The notes beneath the pieces were generated by a model, which was not told the DNA's origin, did not search any database, and saw only the letters and a list, made by a program, of their open reading frames with translations. From Niastella caeni (lineage in GTDB: Bacteria; Bacteroidota; Bacteroidia; Chitinophagales; Chitinophagaceae): a stretch of DNA of 64,000 nt. The stretch covers positions 372,001-436,000 of the forward strand of contig NZ_STFF01000003.1 in assembly GCF_004834005.1 (NCBI RefSeq), given 5' to 3'. Positions 43,866 through 53,754 of this stretch are shown here, piece after piece. A program made the translations under genes and the position numbers. The first letter of the stretch is position 1. The number at the start of each line of letters is the position of its first letter.

Positions 43866-45785
43866 ATGCGACAACTTGCAGCTATCTTATTTGCCGATAT
43901 GACAGGGTACACCGCCCTTATGCAGGAAAACGAGCAACTGGCCCGCCACAAGCGCCAGCGGCTCAAGGAAGTTTTAGAAACAACTATCGCCCGGTTCAAT
44001 GGTAAAATTTTACAATATTATGGCGACGGGTCGTTGAGTATTTTCCACAGTGCAATCGATAGCGTGCACGCTGCCATTGATATCCAGCAGCAATTGCAAC
44101 AGGCTCCACAGGTTGACCTGCGCATCGGTATCCATACCGGCGATGTAATTATTGAAGAAGAATCCATTTATGGCGACGGCGTGAACCTGGCCTCCCGCAT
44201 CGAATCGCTGGCCGTGCCCGGCGGTGTTTTTGTTTCTGAAAAAGTGTACGACGAAGTCCGCAATCAGCAACATATTCAAACCAGGGAACTGGGATATTTT
44301 GAATTAAAAAACATAAAACAACCCATTCGGGTCTTTGCCATTGCCAACAATGGCATCGTGGTGCCCGGTCGCAATGAAGTGCGGGGCAAAACGGCCGCTC
44401 CGGTAAACCGGCTGGCGGTGCTCCCCTTTGTAAACATGAGCGCCGACCCTGAAAATGAATATTTCAGCGATGGCATTACCGAAGAACTGCTGAACACCCT
44501 TACCCGGGTCGACGGCCTGCAGGTAACATCACGCACCTCGGCCTTTGCCTTTAAAGGAAAGAACGACGACATTCGCGACATTGCCATTCAATTGAACGTT
44601 GATAAGATCCTGGAAGGCAGCGTGCGCAAAGCAGGCAACCGTGTTCGCATTACCGCCCAGCTCATCAATGCCGCAGACGGCTTTCACATCTGGAGTGAAA
44701 CCTACGACCGCAAACTCGATGATATTTTTGAAGTGCAGGACGAGATCAGCGGTATTATCGCCAATAAATTAAAAGAAAACCTTTCAGGCGGCCAGAAACA
44801 GGTGCCATCTATAAAATCAAGCATTAAAAATATTACGGCCTACACGCATTACCTGAAAGGTTTACATTTTAAAAATAAGCTTACACCGGCCGACAATCGC
44901 AAGGCTATTGACTGTTTTAAACAGGCTATTGCGCTTGAACCCGGCTATGCGCAGGCTTATGCCATGGTGGCGCAAACATATGCCACACTTGGTGCCATGG
45001 GACAAATGATCCCGCACACCGCTTTTGAGATCGCCCATCAATATGCCGATAAAGCCCTGGAGCTCGACGACTCCGTTGCAGAAGGCCATATTGCCAAGGC
45101 AATGCCCAATCTGTTTTATGAATGGAAATGGCAGGAAGCCTACAAAGCGCTGCAAAAAGCTATTGAACTGAACCCGGCAGAGACCACAGCCTACGACCTG
45201 CTTGGTTTTTATTATATCGCCATGGCGCAAAAAGATCAGGCAGTGAAAACGCTGGAAGAAGCGGAACAGATCGATCCTCTTTCGCCCGCGATTATCAAGT
45301 CGCTCGGCACGATGTATATATTTGAAGAACGGTTCGATGATGCCATTCGCCAGGCAGAAAAACTGCTGGAGATGAACCCCGAAATGCGTAGTGGTATTGA
45401 AATGAAGGCCTGGGCCATTGGGATGAAAGGCGACTGGCAAACCGCTCTTGAATTGTTTAAAGAAGTGCACCGGCTTACCAATCATCCGCTGAAAGGGTTA
45501 ATGGGTCTCGGTGTTGCCTACAGCCGCGTGGGCATGACCGACAAAGCGATGGAATGCGTGCATAAACTGGAACAAAGGCAGCAGGAAGAGCCTGACTCTG
45601 TAGTCGATGGCGATCTGGCCGCCGTTTGGCTGGGCCTTGGCGACCTCGACAAAGTTTTTTATTACCTCAATGAATGCATTGATAAAAGAATGGGACCCGT
45701 TGCCTGTTTTATTGAATACCCTCCCTACAAAATAGTAAAAGCAGACCCGAGGTTTCATGATCTGAAACACAGGATGGGGATATGA
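43866..45785 (+). CDS. Class III nucleotidyl cyclase domain protein with TolB-N-like and TPR domains
   Basis: 639 aa. Residues 1-130 are a class III cyclase homology domain: metal-binding Asp11 (FADMTGY) and Asp54 (YYGDGSLSIF) are present, as are transition-state Asn107 and Arg111 (VNLASR). The usual base-recognising Lys before GDG is Gln50, so purine specificity, or activity itself, is open. Residues about 178-300 form the TolB-N/FlgO-like domain (VLPFVNMSADPENEYFSDGI, then ILEGSVRKAGNRVRITAQLI) that often accompanies such cyclases. Residues about 325-620 are TPR repeats (DCFKQAIALEPGYAQAYAMV, KALQKAIELNPAETTAYDLL). There is no signal peptide or membrane span, so it is cytoplasmic. It is the first gene on the plus strand, facing away from the RHS operon. 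Confidence 0.88.
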   Translation: MRQLAAILFADMTGYTALMQENEQLARHKRQRLKEVLETTIARFNGKILQYYGDGSLSIFHSAIDSVHAAIDIQQQLQQAPQVDLRIGIHTGDVIIEEESIYGDGVNLASRIESLAVPGGVFVSEKVYDEVRNQQHIQTRELGYFELKNIKQPIRVFAIANNGIVVPGRNEVRGKTAAPVNRLAVLPFVNMSADPENEYFSDGITEELLNTLTRVDGLQVTSRTSAFAFKGKNDDIRDIAIQLNVDKILEGSVRKAGNRVRITAQLINAADGFHIWSETYDRKLDDIFEVQDEISGIIANKLKENLSGGQKQVPSIKSSIKNITAYTHYLKGLHFKNKLTPADNRKAIDCFKQAIALEPGYAQAYAMVAQTYATLGAMGQMIPHTAFEIAHQYADKALELDDSVAEGHIAKAMPNLFYEWKWQEAYKALQKAIELNPAETTAYDLLGFYYIAMAQKDQAVKTLEEAEQIDPLSPAIIKSLGTMYIFEERFDDAIRQAEKLLEMNPEMRSGIEMKAWAIGMKGDWQTALELFKEVHRLTNHPLKGLMGLGVAYSRVGMTDKAMECVHKLEQRQQEEPDSVVDGDLAAVWLGLGDLDKVFYYLNECIDKRMGPVACFIEYPPYKIVKADPRFHDLKHRMGI

Positions 45786-45786
45786 G

Positions 45787-45888
45787 TTACCAGACTCCAG
45801 TTGCCGGGCTTTCGTCAATAGCAGTCTTATTATTGGCGGGCATTCCTGCGCTAAGGTCCGGGCAACCGGAATCCGGTAACTGGTAACT
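45787..45888. repeat. GGTAAC-family hairpin element, copy 1
   Basis: The left arm GTTACCAGACTCCAGTTGCC and the right arm GGCAACCGGAATCCGGTAAC plus TGGTAAC pair imperfectly. The core GCGGGCATTCCTGCGCTAAG recurs inverted at about 54924-54947. It fills the gap between the cyclase and ABC ATPase genes. Confidence 0.75.
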
Positions 45889-45911
45889 GCTTTTGAATTA
45901 CTTTTGAGCCT

Positions 45912-46880
45912 ATGGCGTTATTAAAGGTTTCAGCGGTCAGTAAACAGATAAATGGAAATGTTGTTTTACAGGAGATCTCTTTCACGCAAAAGAAATTTCA
46001 AAAGCTGGCGATCGTTGGCGAATCCGGCTCGGGCAAAAGCACGCTGCTGAAGATCATTGGCGGACTGGTGCAACCTGACAGCGGTGAAGTATTGTTTGAA
46101 AACAAACACGTAGAAGGCCCGAATGAAAAACTAATCCCGGGCCATCCAAAAATGGCGTATTTGTCGCAACACTTTGAACTACGCAACAATTACCGGGTAG
46201 AAGAGATACTGGAATACGCCAATACCCTGCCCGAAGCGGAAGCACAAACCCTGTATGAAATATGTCATATCAGCCATCTATTGAAACGCAAAACCGACCA
46301 GGTTTCAGGCGGTGAAAAACAACGCATTGCCATGGCGCGATTACTCATAGGCGCTCCTTCCCTTTTTTTACTGGATGAACCGTTTTCCAACCTCGACGTA
46401 CTGCATAGAAATACATTGCGGACTGTGATCCGTAAGATGGGCGAAAAGCTGGGCATTACCTGTTTGCTCGTTTCCCATGATCCGGCAGATGCGCTTAGCT
46501 GGGCCGATGAAATACTGATCATGAAAAGCGGACAGATCATACAACAAGGCACACCCGAAAAAATATACCGGCAACCTGTTAATGAATATGCAGCCGGGCT
46601 ATTCGGCAAATACAATGCGTTCACCAAAACGCAGGCAGCGGCATTTGGAGAAATACCAAATATATATGGTAAGGGTAAGAAATTGTTTATACGGCCGGAA
46701 GCGTTTACGCTTTCAGCAAAAAAAAGCAAAACGGCAGTAGCCGGAAAAGTAATGGAAGTAGCTTTCCTCGGAAGCTGCTATGAAGTAGAAGTAGCCTTGC
46801 CCGATAGTATGGTTACCGTGAAAGTAGATACCTGCTTTGTTAGCAAAGGAGATACTGTTTACGTAACATTCAAAAAGTAA
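45912..46880 (+). CDS. ABC-type ATPase with TOBE-like C-terminal domain
   Basis: 322 aa. All nucleotide-binding motifs are present: Walker A GESGSGKST (36-44), Q-loop near YLSQ, signature VSGGEKQR, Walker B LFLLDEPF and the switch His in SHDPAD. About 90 residues after the ATPase domain resemble a TOBE domain (KLFIRPEAFTL, then GKVMEVAFLGSCYEVEVALP), the layout of PotA/FbpC/CysA-type importers of polyamines, ferric ion or sulfate. No permease or binding protein is encoded beside it, so it is an orphan ATPase and the substrate cannot be inferred. It reads toward nuoN, with both transcripts converging at about 46.9-47.1 kb. Confidence 0.88.
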   Translation: MALLKVSAVSKQINGNVVLQEISFTQKKFQKLAIVGESGSGKSTLLKIIGGLVQPDSGEVLFENKHVEGPNEKLIPGHPKMAYLSQHFELRNNYRVEEILEYANTLPEAEAQTLYEICHISHLLKRKTDQVSGGEKQRIAMARLLIGAPSLFLLDEPFSNLDVLHRNTLRTVIRKMGEKLGITCLLVSHDPADALSWADEILIMKSGQIIQQGTPEKIYRQPVNEYAAGLFGKYNAFTKTQAAAFGEIPNIYGKGKKLFIRPEAFTLSAKKSKTAVAGKVMEVAFLGSCYEVEVALPDSMVTVKVDTCFVSKGDTVYVTFKK

Positions 46881-46898
46881 CTATTGCTAATTATTGTA

Positions 46899-47090
46899 TT
46901 TCGAGATTTTGAGATTTCGGGATTTTGAGATTTAATACACAAACCGGTTAAAAAACCAGCATATACCTTTAAAACTGACTTTCTGGCGCTTTGAAAATTA
47001 CCTGCATAAAGGCGCGGCCGCCGATTACTAACGACTTTTCGAACTAAAGAACCACAAACCATAAACCACAAACTATAAACTGTTTCTTAT
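46899..47090. repeat. Two word-repeat elements between convergent genes
   Basis: 46899-46934 repeats GAGATTTCGGGATTTTGAGA words, related to 741-816. About 46988-47090 ends with the AACCACAAACCATAAACCAC arm also seen at 61593-61714 and 62354-62552, preceded by a GGCGC-containing core. Together they separate the ABC ATPase and nuoN, and may help to end both transcripts. Confidence 0.65.
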
Positions 47091-47094
47091 TTAT

Positions 47095-48531
47095 CTAATG
47101 AATCAACAAAAACTCACGCACGTTCTCAACAATGAACCCCGGGTACACCCCGATCCAAGCCAGCAGGCACATCAGCACGACGAGCGAAGCATAGGTTGCA
47201 AAATAAAAGAACGGATGCAAGGTGCGTTCCTTTACCGGTGTTAATGGCGGTGCGGCAAACAAGGTGCTGATGATACGCAGGTAATAATATAAACCAATAA
47301 CGCTCGTGAGCACCAGCACAATGGCCAGCAACCACATATTTTGTTGTACGCCGGCGGTTAGTATAAAGAATTTGGCCGGAAACCCGGCTGTTAACGGAAT
47401 ACCGGCTAATGATAACAACGCAACGGTAAAGATGGCCGCCATTAATGGGCTTCGCCAGAACAATCCGCGGTAACCACTCAGGTCATCTGCATCTCTGCGT
47501 TGGGTAGATAATAAAGTGATGATGCCAAAGGCAGATAATAAAGTAATGGAATAGGCAAGCAGATAAAAAACGGCAGCTCCAACACCGGCTTCGCCCGACA
47601 AAAACGCCACCAGCAAATAACCAAAATGCGCAATGGATGAATACGCCAACAGGCGTTTGACGTTTTGTTGCATCAGGGCCAGTATATTACCAACGATCAT
47701 ACAGGCGATGGCAATAACAGTAAAAATGGTAACCGCCAGCGGATATGTTTCCAGGTGGATCGCTTCTGCAAAACGTACCAATACGGCAAACACGCCAATT
47801 TTTGAAACCGTTGCAATAAAGGCCGTCACAGGCGCCGGCGCACCCTGGTATACATCGGCGGCCCACAAATGAAATGGCACCAGGGCCAGTTTAAATCCGA
47901 TAGCTACAACGATCAACCCGATGCCCATCACAAATAAAACTGACATACCTGCGGCATCGATCGCGCGGGCGATGGCTGAAAACTCCATGCTGCCCGTTTC
48001 CATATAGATCAGGGCCATGCCGAATAACAGGAAGGCAGACGACAATGCCGCCAGCACCAGGTATTTTACACCTGCTTCAACCGCATTGTTCCGGTTACGC
48101 AGGTAAGCGATGAGGGCATACAGGCTTACGCTCAGCAATTCCAACCCAATGAACAGCGAAATAAAATGGCGGCTGATGGTCAATACGGCTGCGCCTAATG
48201 TAGCAAGAAATAACAGGATGTAATATTCTTTGGGATTCTCTTCGCGTTCTTCAAAATAAATATAGGAAAGCAAACCCACCACCAGCACCGAGAAAATGAT
48301 GAGGCCGGTGAACAAAGCAGCAAACCCATCTACCACAAACAACGGTGGTATTTCACGCGGCAAGGTATCCCGCACATACCACATGGCAAGCACCACACCG
48401 CACATCATCATAAAGCCTGTCACCTGTATAACGGTATGACTTTGCCTGAAGGCGATGAGCAGGATCACCACAATGGCTGCGGTTGCCAGTATTATAAAAG
48501 GAAGCAAGGCAAGGTATTGTTGATATGTCAT
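47095..48531 (-). CDS. nuoN: NADH-quinone oxidoreductase subunit N
   Basis: 478 aa, about 14 membrane helices. An antiporter-like proton-pumping subunit of complex I in the inner membrane. Family motifs visible include FISLFIGLELLSVSLYALIA with its functional Glu, GIGFKLALVPFH-like (GFKLALVPFHLWAADVYQGA), and the Lys and Pro-rich loop PAPVTAFIATVSKIG. The length is normal for bacterial NuoN. It is the last gene of the operon, 169 bp downstream of nuoM, across a hairpin element. Confidence 0.95.
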   Translation of the reverse strand: MTYQQYLALLPFIILATAAIVVILLIAFRQSHTVIQVTGFMMMCGVVLAMWYVRDTLPREIPPLFVVDGFAALFTGLIIFSVLVVGLLSYIYFEEREENPKEYYILLFLATLGAAVLTISRHFISLFIGLELLSVSLYALIAYLRNRNNAVEAGVKYLVLAALSSAFLLFGMALIYMETGSMEFSAIARAIDAAGMSVLFVMGIGLIVVAIGFKLALVPFHLWAADVYQGAPAPVTAFIATVSKIGVFAVLVRFAEAIHLETYPLAVTIFTVIAIACMIVGNILALMQQNVKRLLAYSSIAHFGYLLVAFLSGEAGVGAAVFYLLAYSITLLSAFGIITLLSTQRRDADDLSGYRGLFWRSPLMAAIFTVALLSLAGIPLTAGFPAKFFILTAGVQQNMWLLAIVLVLTSVIGLYYYLRIISTLFAAPPLTPVKERTLHPFFYFATYASLVVLMCLLAWIGVYPGFIVENVREFLLIH

Positions 48532-48563
48532 ATTGTAATTGATAAATCGTGTATGATAAAGGC

Positions 48564-48672
48564 TAGTGGTAAGTGGCTAGTAAGGCTTTTATTCGTTGCT
48601 CACTACATCTGGCTATCTTTGCGTATTCTTGCTTTCCCCTACTCGCTACTTACTACTTACTACTCGCTACCC
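48564..48672. repeat. CTAGTAG-family hairpin element, copy 2 (nuoM/nuoN gap)
   Basis: The arms are GGCTAGTGGTAAGTGGCTAG and CTACTTACTACTTACTACTC. The core starts TTTTATTCGTTGCTCACTAC and ends CTTGCTTTCCCCTACTCG. Confidence 0.75.
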
Positions 48673-48700
48673 GCTTCTGTTGTCTTACCTACTTTATTTT

Positions 48701-50176
48701 TCATCTTCTCACGACCATCTCTCCTATCACATTCCTCACCATATCCAACACCGGCTGCGGATATAGTCCCAGAAAGATGATCGCCGCAGTGAGGCTGGCC
48801 ATAATGACCCATTCCCGGGCGCTCAGATCCCGGGGCGGTTCGCCAACTGTCTGCGCCTGTCCAAGAAATACTTTCTGTACAATGCGCAAAGAATACAACG
48901 CCGACAATACCAATCCCCCACTGGCAATGATGGTGAGGACCGGGCTCACTGGGAACGCGCCCATCAGGATCAAAAACTCTGCAATAAAACTGCCGAGGAA
49001 AGGCAAACCCAATGAAGCCATTACAAACACCATCGCAATTCCGCCCATTCGCGGCATGGCCGTCCACAAGCCGCCCATTTGATTGATATCGCGCGTATGC
49101 AATCTTTCTTTTAACATGCCGGCCAGCACGAATAAGGCGCCGGTGCTAACGCCGTGGGTAAGTAATTGCATCACCACCCCCTGCAATGCTATTTCGCGAA
49201 AAGCAAAAACACCCAGCAACACAAATCCCATATGGCTAACCGACGTATATGCAATGAGCCGTTTGAGATCGGTTTGCGCAAAGGCCAGCAGCGCACCGTA
49301 CACAATTCCCACCACGCCCACTAACATGGCAAACCAGGCTACATCGAACGATGCCTGCGGGAACAACGGCAATACAAACCGGATGATACCATACGCGCCG
49401 GTCTTTAATAACAATCCCGCCAATATTAAACTACCTGCCGTGGGCGCTTCGCTGTGTGCATCGGGCAACCAGTTGTGCAGAGGCACCATGGGTAACTTGA
49501 TCACAAAAGCAATGAGAAACCCCAGCATGATCCAGCGGGCTGTGGCGCCCACCATCGTAGTATTCAACAAAGCGAAATAATCGAACGTGTAGTTGCCCCC
49601 GCTTTGCTGGCCGTGAATAAAGTACAGCGCCAGAATAGACAGCAGCATCAATAGACCACCGGTTTGGGTGAAGATGAAAAATTTATACGCCGCATACCGG
49701 CGATTGAAATCGCCCCAGATGGCAATCAAAAAATACATAGGCACCAGCATCACTTCCCAAAAGAAATAGAAAAGGAAAAGGTCCATAGCGACAAAAACGC
49801 CTGCAATGCCGGCCAGCGTCCATAACAAATTGAAAAAATAAAAACCTGTTTTCTCCCTGATCTCATTCCAGGAACACAATACCGCCAACACGCCCAGCAG
49901 GAAAGTAAGCAGCAACATAATAAAGCTGAGCCCATCCATGGCAAGATGGAAACTGATACCAAAGGCAGGGATCCAGTCAGCCTGAAAATGCACCAGCCAG
50001 TTATCACCGGCAACAATTACGGGTTGATGTTGCACATACCAGCCGACAGGGATCAGAAAAGCCGTTATGACAGCGATCAGGGCGATCCACCGGCAAACAA
50101 ATGTATTGCGTTGCGCCACCAGCCAACAGGCAATGCCGCCCACGAGTAAAATGCCTATCATCCATACCAGTATCAT
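48701..50176 (-). CDS. nuoM: NADH-quinone oxidoreductase subunit M
   Basis: 491 aa from the ATG at 50176, which overlaps the nuoL stop as ATGA. The frame is open 31 codons further up (GTG/TTG-type starts), but that part is the antisense-like tail of nuoL and not a NuoM N-terminus. About 14 helices. The functional Glu lies in LFLFYFFWEVMLVPMYFLIA, and the conserved Lys and His loop in AFVIKLPMVPLHNWLPDAHS followed by EAPTAGSLILAGLLLKTG. A proton-pumping antiporter-like subunit of complex I. Coupling to nuoL through the 4-base overlap is clear. Confidence 0.95.
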   Translation of the reverse strand: MILVWMIGILLVGGIACWLVAQRNTFVCRWIALIAVITAFLIPVGWYVQHQPVIVAGDNWLVHFQADWIPAFGISFHLAMDGLSFIMLLLTFLLGVLAVLCSWNEIREKTGFYFFNLLWTLAGIAGVFVAMDLFLFYFFWEVMLVPMYFLIAIWGDFNRRYAAYKFFIFTQTGGLLMLLSILALYFIHGQQSGGNYTFDYFALLNTTMVGATARWIMLGFLIAFVIKLPMVPLHNWLPDAHSEAPTAGSLILAGLLLKTGAYGIIRFVLPLFPQASFDVAWFAMLVGVVGIVYGALLAFAQTDLKRLIAYTSVSHMGFVLLGVFAFREIALQGVVMQLLTHGVSTGALFVLAGMLKERLHTRDINQMGGLWTAMPRMGGIAMVFVMASLGLPFLGSFIAEFLILMGAFPVSPVLTIIASGGLVLSALYSLRIVQKVFLGQAQTVGEPPRDLSAREWVIMASLTAAIIFLGLYPQPVLDMVRNVIGEMVVRR

Positions 50177-52056
50177 AACAATAATTGAAGGGTTATTATA
50201 AATAAGATACCGGCCAGCACGCCCACGATATACAACCGCAGCGAGCCGTTTTGCGAAATAGAGAACCAACTGTTCAATCGCAAACTGGCCTGAGCAATGC
50301 CATTGTACATTCTATCGATCACGTCACTTTTATTAATGCGGGTTATAAATACAAAAGGTTTTACAAAGAGGAATTGGTACAACTGATCGAACTTCCAGCC
50401 ACTGAATAAAAACTCGCGGGTAGCTGATAAGCCCGGCGACTGCTGCCACCGTACGCCCGGTTTACCGTAATACATCATATAACCCATATAAACACCTGCG
50501 AATGTCATAAACGCAGCAATAGCCTGGAATAAATATTCAGACGGCAGCCCCTGTTTCATTACCGTTTCAGGCAATACCTTTTGTACGTGGTCTGAAAACA
50601 GGGTAAGATGGACCATATTATGCGGCCATTCAATAAAACCGGCTGCAACGGAGAAGAACGCAAGCACGATCAATGGAATGACCATACCCTGCGCCGGTTG
50701 CTCATGGATGGGCGTTTTCATTTCACCCCAAAAAACAACCAGCATTAAACGCGTACTGTACAAGGCGGTAATGAAAGCGCCGGCCAACGCTATCAACCAA
50801 AGAAAAGAATTTCCGTTGGCTGCACTCCAGCTATACCAGAGAATAGCGTCTTTACTAAAGAAGCCTGCACTCACGAGCGGCAAAGCACTCAATGCGGCTG
50901 CACCGGCTAAAAAAGTGAAAAAGACAACCGGCATTCTTTTACGGAGCCCACCCATCATAAAAATATTATGTTCATGATGCAGGGCTTCGATCACCACGCC
51001 GGCCGCGAGGAATAGCAATGCTTTGAAAAACGCATGGGTGAAGAAATGAAAAATGGCGGCGCTCCACGCACCTATCCCCAATGCCAGGAACATGTAGCCT
51101 ATCTGGCTGATAGTTGAGTATGCCAGTATTCTTTTAATATCAGTCTGCACCAGCGCGCTGCAACCGGCCACTAATAACGTAATGGCGCCAATGATGGCAA
51201 CAATCGCCATTGTTACCGGCGACAACTGAAACAATACATGCATGCGGGCAATCAGATAAACGCCGGCAGTTACCATGGTGGCCGCATGTATAAGGGCGCT
51301 TACCGGTGATGGGCCAGCCATCGCATCGGGCAGCCAGGTTTGTAATGGCATTTGCGCCGATTTACCCATGCCGCCCACCAGTAATAATATTGTGATGAGC
51401 TCTATATTGCTACTTCCTGAAGCAAAATAATCCGGCGCCCGTTGCAGAATACCGGGGATGTTCAAGGTGCCCAGTTCCTGGAACAACAGGAACAGGCCGA
51501 TCAGCAATGCGGTATCGCCGATGCGGGTAATGAGAAAGGCTTTATTGGCTGCGCGACAATTGGAGGGCACCTCGTACCAGAACCCAATGAGCAAATAACT
51601 GCATAAGCCAACTCCCTCCCAACCCAGGTACATCAGTACCAGGTTATCGGCCATTACCAGCAACAGCATGGCGCACACGAATAAATTCATGCTGGCAAAA
51701 AAACGGGCATAATCCCGGTCGTGCCACATGAAGAAAGCCGAATAGATATGAATGAGCGCCCCAACGAAAGTGATAATAAAAATAAAAACAAGTGTGAGTG
51801 CATCCACGCGCAGACTAATATCAATTGACAAATTACCCACCCTGAACCACGACCACAACAATTGGCTGAATGCACCGCCCTCCGGAGTTGTTTGCAAAAA
51901 GGCAATGCCCACTACTATTGTAATCAATGCTGCTATACATACCGTGCCCGCGCCAATGACACCAATGAGCTGTTTTGGTAAATTCCTGCCAAATAGTGAT
52001 AGTATGAGAAAACCCAATAATGGGAATGCTGGTATGTATGCTAGTAATTGATCCAT
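50173..52056 (-). CDS. nuoL: NADH-quinone oxidoreductase subunit L
   Basis: 627 aa, about 16 helices plus the long lateral helix that spans the membrane arm. Diagnostic stretches are YLGWEGVGLCSYLLIGFWYE and SAQMPLQTWLPDAMAGPSPV followed by SALIHAATMVTAGVYL. The C-terminal 120 residues (TREFLFSGWKFDQLYQFLFV) match the region that leads into the lateral helix. The length is typical. It is the distal proton-pumping subunit of complex I. It is followed directly by nuoM and preceded by nuoK across a short word-repeat. Confidence 0.96.
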   Translation of the reverse strand: MDQLLAYIPAFPLLGFLILSLFGRNLPKQLIGVIGAGTVCIAALITIVVGIAFLQTTPEGGAFSQLLWSWFRVGNLSIDISLRVDALTLVFIFIITFVGALIHIYSAFFMWHDRDYARFFASMNLFVCAMLLLVMADNLVLMYLGWEGVGLCSYLLIGFWYEVPSNCRAANKAFLITRIGDTALLIGLFLLFQELGTLNIPGILQRAPDYFASGSSNIELITILLLVGGMGKSAQMPLQTWLPDAMAGPSPVSALIHAATMVTAGVYLIARMHVLFQLSPVTMAIVAIIGAITLLVAGCSALVQTDIKRILAYSTISQIGYMFLALGIGAWSAAIFHFFTHAFFKALLFLAAGVVIEALHHEHNIFMMGGLRKRMPVVFFTFLAGAAALSALPLVSAGFFSKDAILWYSWSAANGNSFLWLIALAGAFITALYSTRLMLVVFWGEMKTPIHEQPAQGMVIPLIVLAFFSVAAGFIEWPHNMVHLTLFSDHVQKVLPETVMKQGLPSEYLFQAIAAFMTFAGVYMGYMMYYGKPGVRWQQSPGLSATREFLFSGWKFDQLYQFLFVKPFVFITRINKSDVIDRMYNGIAQASLRLNSWFSISQNGSLRLYIVGVLAGILFIITLQLLL

Positions 52057-52062
52057 GTTTCA

Positions 52063-52133
52063 GTTCATTAGTTATTGAGTTCGTTAGTTATTGAGTTTTT
52101 AGTTGAACTTACAAACTCAATAACTTAATAACT
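52063..52133. repeat. GTTATTGAGTT hairpin element (nuoK/nuoL gap)
   Basis: GTTATTGAGTTCGTTAGTTA words on the left pair with ACAAACTCAATAACTTAATA on the right around a short loop. Similar words (GAGTTATTGAGTTTGTTAGT) occur at 63615-63645. It fills the whole gap between nuoK and nuoL. Confidence 0.75.
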
Positions 52134-52439
52134 TTAATCCTTCAACTCTTTAAGGTTCTCCACGTCCAGTGTTTTATGTTGATGATAAATTTGCAGCACA
52201 AGCGCCAACCCCACCGACACTTCCGCAGCGGCCATGGCCAGAATGAACAGGAACATCACCTGGCCATCGGGCTGTTCCCATCTTGAACCGGCGGCTACAA
52301 ACGCCAGTCCCGCCGCATTCAGCATGATCTCAACAGAGATCAGCATAAAGACCACGTTCTTGCGCGTGAGCACCCCAATTAGTCCCAGGGTAAACAGTAC
52401 CGTGGCCACCAGTAAAACCATATGTGCACTTTCAATCAT
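52134..52439 (-). CDS. nuoK: NADH-quinone oxidoreductase subunit K
   Basis: 101 aa with three membrane helices, the standard NuoK size. The conserved Glu residues of the second and third helices are visible in [16 protein letters not shown] and [16 protein letters not shown]. Its ATG at 52439 lies within the last codons of nuoJ, an 8-base overlap that implies coupled translation. It is part of the proton-transfer chain of complex I between NuoJ/A/H and the antiporter subunits. Confidence 0.95.
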   Translation of the reverse strand: MIESAHMVLLVATVLFTLGLIGVLTRKNVVFMLISVEIMLNAAGLAFVAAGSRWEQPDGQVMFLFILAMAAAEVSVGLALVLQIYHQHKTLDVENLKELKD

Positions 52440-53022
52440 GTAAAACAGTTTGTTCGTTTGTTACAGATTCAGGTTCCCGCAATTGTCTTGCCTTCTCTTC
52501 TTCACCATTCTGTAAGAACCGGTGCAGTTCTTTTCGTTGGTGCTTGCCAATATGCGCTGCACCAACGATGCCGGCCATTAACAGGAAGCCGGTCAATTCA
52601 ACAGCGATAATATACTCACCATATAAAGACAGCGCTACTTTACGCGGATCTACGACCGATACCTGCATCGCCTGGTCAGGACCCTGAAATAATAAGATGG
52701 TCATTTCGGCAAGCAGGATCAACACAAGTATGGAAGGCACGACCCACACTTTGGGTTTTAACCATTCTTTTTCCTGCTGGGCAGTTTCCCGGCCCAGGTT
52801 CAACATCATCACTACAAATATGAACAGCACAATGATGGCGCCGGCATAAACGATAACTTCCAGCGCAGCAACAAATGGCGCCCCCAGCGATAAGAAGATC
52901 ATCCCCACCGATAAAAAAGAAACAGCGAGGAACAACAGGGCGTGTACGGGATGATACCGCGTTATGACCATGATGGTTGATGCTATTGCGACTAATGATG
53001 ATATATAAAAGAGTGTAGACAA
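52432..53022 (-). CDS. nuoJ: NADH-quinone oxidoreductase subunit J
   Basis: 196 aa, five helices. [20 protein letters not shown] and [20 protein letters not shown] are diagnostic NuoJ stretches. The start is a TTG at 53022. There is no ATG in the frame near the expected N-terminus, and [14 protein letters not shown] aligns with the usual first helix. The charged tail after helix 5 ([18 protein letters not shown]) is longer than the core of the family but common in Bacteroidota. It overlaps nuoK by 8 bases. Confidence 0.93.
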   Translation of the reverse strand: MSTLFYISSLVAIASTIMVITRYHPVHALLFLAVSFLSVGMIFLSLGAPFVAALEVIVYAGAIIVLFIFVVMMLNLGRETAQQEKEWLKPKVWVVPSILVLILLAEMTILLFQGPDQAMQVSVVDPRKVALSLYGEYIIAVELTGFLLMAGIVGAAHIGKHQRKELHRFLQNGEEEKARQLREPESVTNEQTVLHD

Positions 53023-53056
53023 AGTGAAAGTTTTATGATTAAAAAAAGAACAGAAT

Positions 53057-53147
53057 GGTTACCAGTTACCGGTACCCTGTTACCGGAAAAAACACAAGAG
53101 CATCGACAGATTTGCCTGGCGACCGGTAACCGGAAACTGGCAACGCT
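53057..53147. repeat. GGTAAC-family hairpin element, copy 2 (nuoI/nuoJ gap)
   Basis: The left arm GGTTACCAGTTACCGGTACC pairs with the right arm GACCGGTAACCGGAAACTGG. The core differs from copies 1 and 3. Confidence 0.7.
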
Positions 53148-53197
53148 TACCTACGATCATTGATGCCTCCCACTATTCAATAGTCACTTAACAATGC

Positions 53198-53713
53198 CTA
53201 TGGCAATAAACTATGTACATCCACCGGCGGTTCCTCATTCACCCCTTCCCCTTTTTTCTTTACGCCCGCTTCCAACCCCGCCACACGATAGAAATTATAA
53301 CCGGGATATTTTCCCTGGCTGTTGATCAGCAGATCTTCCTTTTCAAACACCAGGTTTTGCCGGTTATATTCGGCCATTTCAAAATCGGGGATCAATTGTA
53401 TGGCGTAGGTTGGACAAGCATCTTCGCAATACCCACAAAAAATACAGCGCGAGAAATTGATCCGGAAGAATTCCGGGTAGCGACGCCCCTCTTCATCTTC
53501 CGTTGCCTGCAGTGCTATGCAATCAACCGGACAAGCCACGGCGCACAAATAGCACCCCACACACCGTTCGCCACCATCGGGGTCAGTTGTAAGCACGATC
53601 CGGCCGCGATACCGCGGGTGCAATGGCGCTTTCTCTTCGGGATACTCGATCGTTTCCTTTTTATGAAACAGGTGCAGAAACACCAACCACATTGTTCTTA
53701 AATGACTGAGCAT
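53198..53713 (-). CDS. nuoI: NADH-quinone oxidoreductase subunit I
   Basis: 171 aa. Two ferredoxin-type 4Fe-4S motifs, [15 protein letters not shown] and [15 protein letters not shown], carry clusters N6a and N6b, which pass electrons from NuoG toward NuoB. It is a peripheral-arm subunit at the cytoplasmic membrane face. The length is normal. The acidic C-terminal tail ([20 protein letters not shown]) is extra to the fold. Confidence 0.96.
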   Translation of the reverse strand: MLSHLRTMWLVFLHLFHKKETIEYPEEKAPLHPRYRGRIVLTTDPDGGERCVGCYLCAVACPVDCIALQATEDEEGRRYPEFFRINFSRCIFCGYCEDACPTYAIQLIPDFEMAEYNRQNLVFEKEDLLINSQGKYPGYNFYRVAGLEAGVKKKGEGVNEEPPVDVHSLLP

Positions 53714-53754
53714 GTTATTAAGTTTTATTCCTACTTACAAATGTTACTGGTTTA

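Noticed and set aside
44862..45485. 207-codon minus-strand frame opposite the cyclase/TPR gene
   Set aside because: Antisense to clear TPR repeats, with no family likeness; codon pattern is that of the sense gene.
45899..45906. TACTTTTG as a promoter -7 element for the ABC ATPase
   Set aside because: It is only 5 bp from the start codon, and no TTTG lies at the right distance upstream.
50177..50269. Longer start for NuoM
   Set aside because: It would overlap nuoL by 97 bp; the ATGA overlap at 50173-50176 fits family length and coupling.
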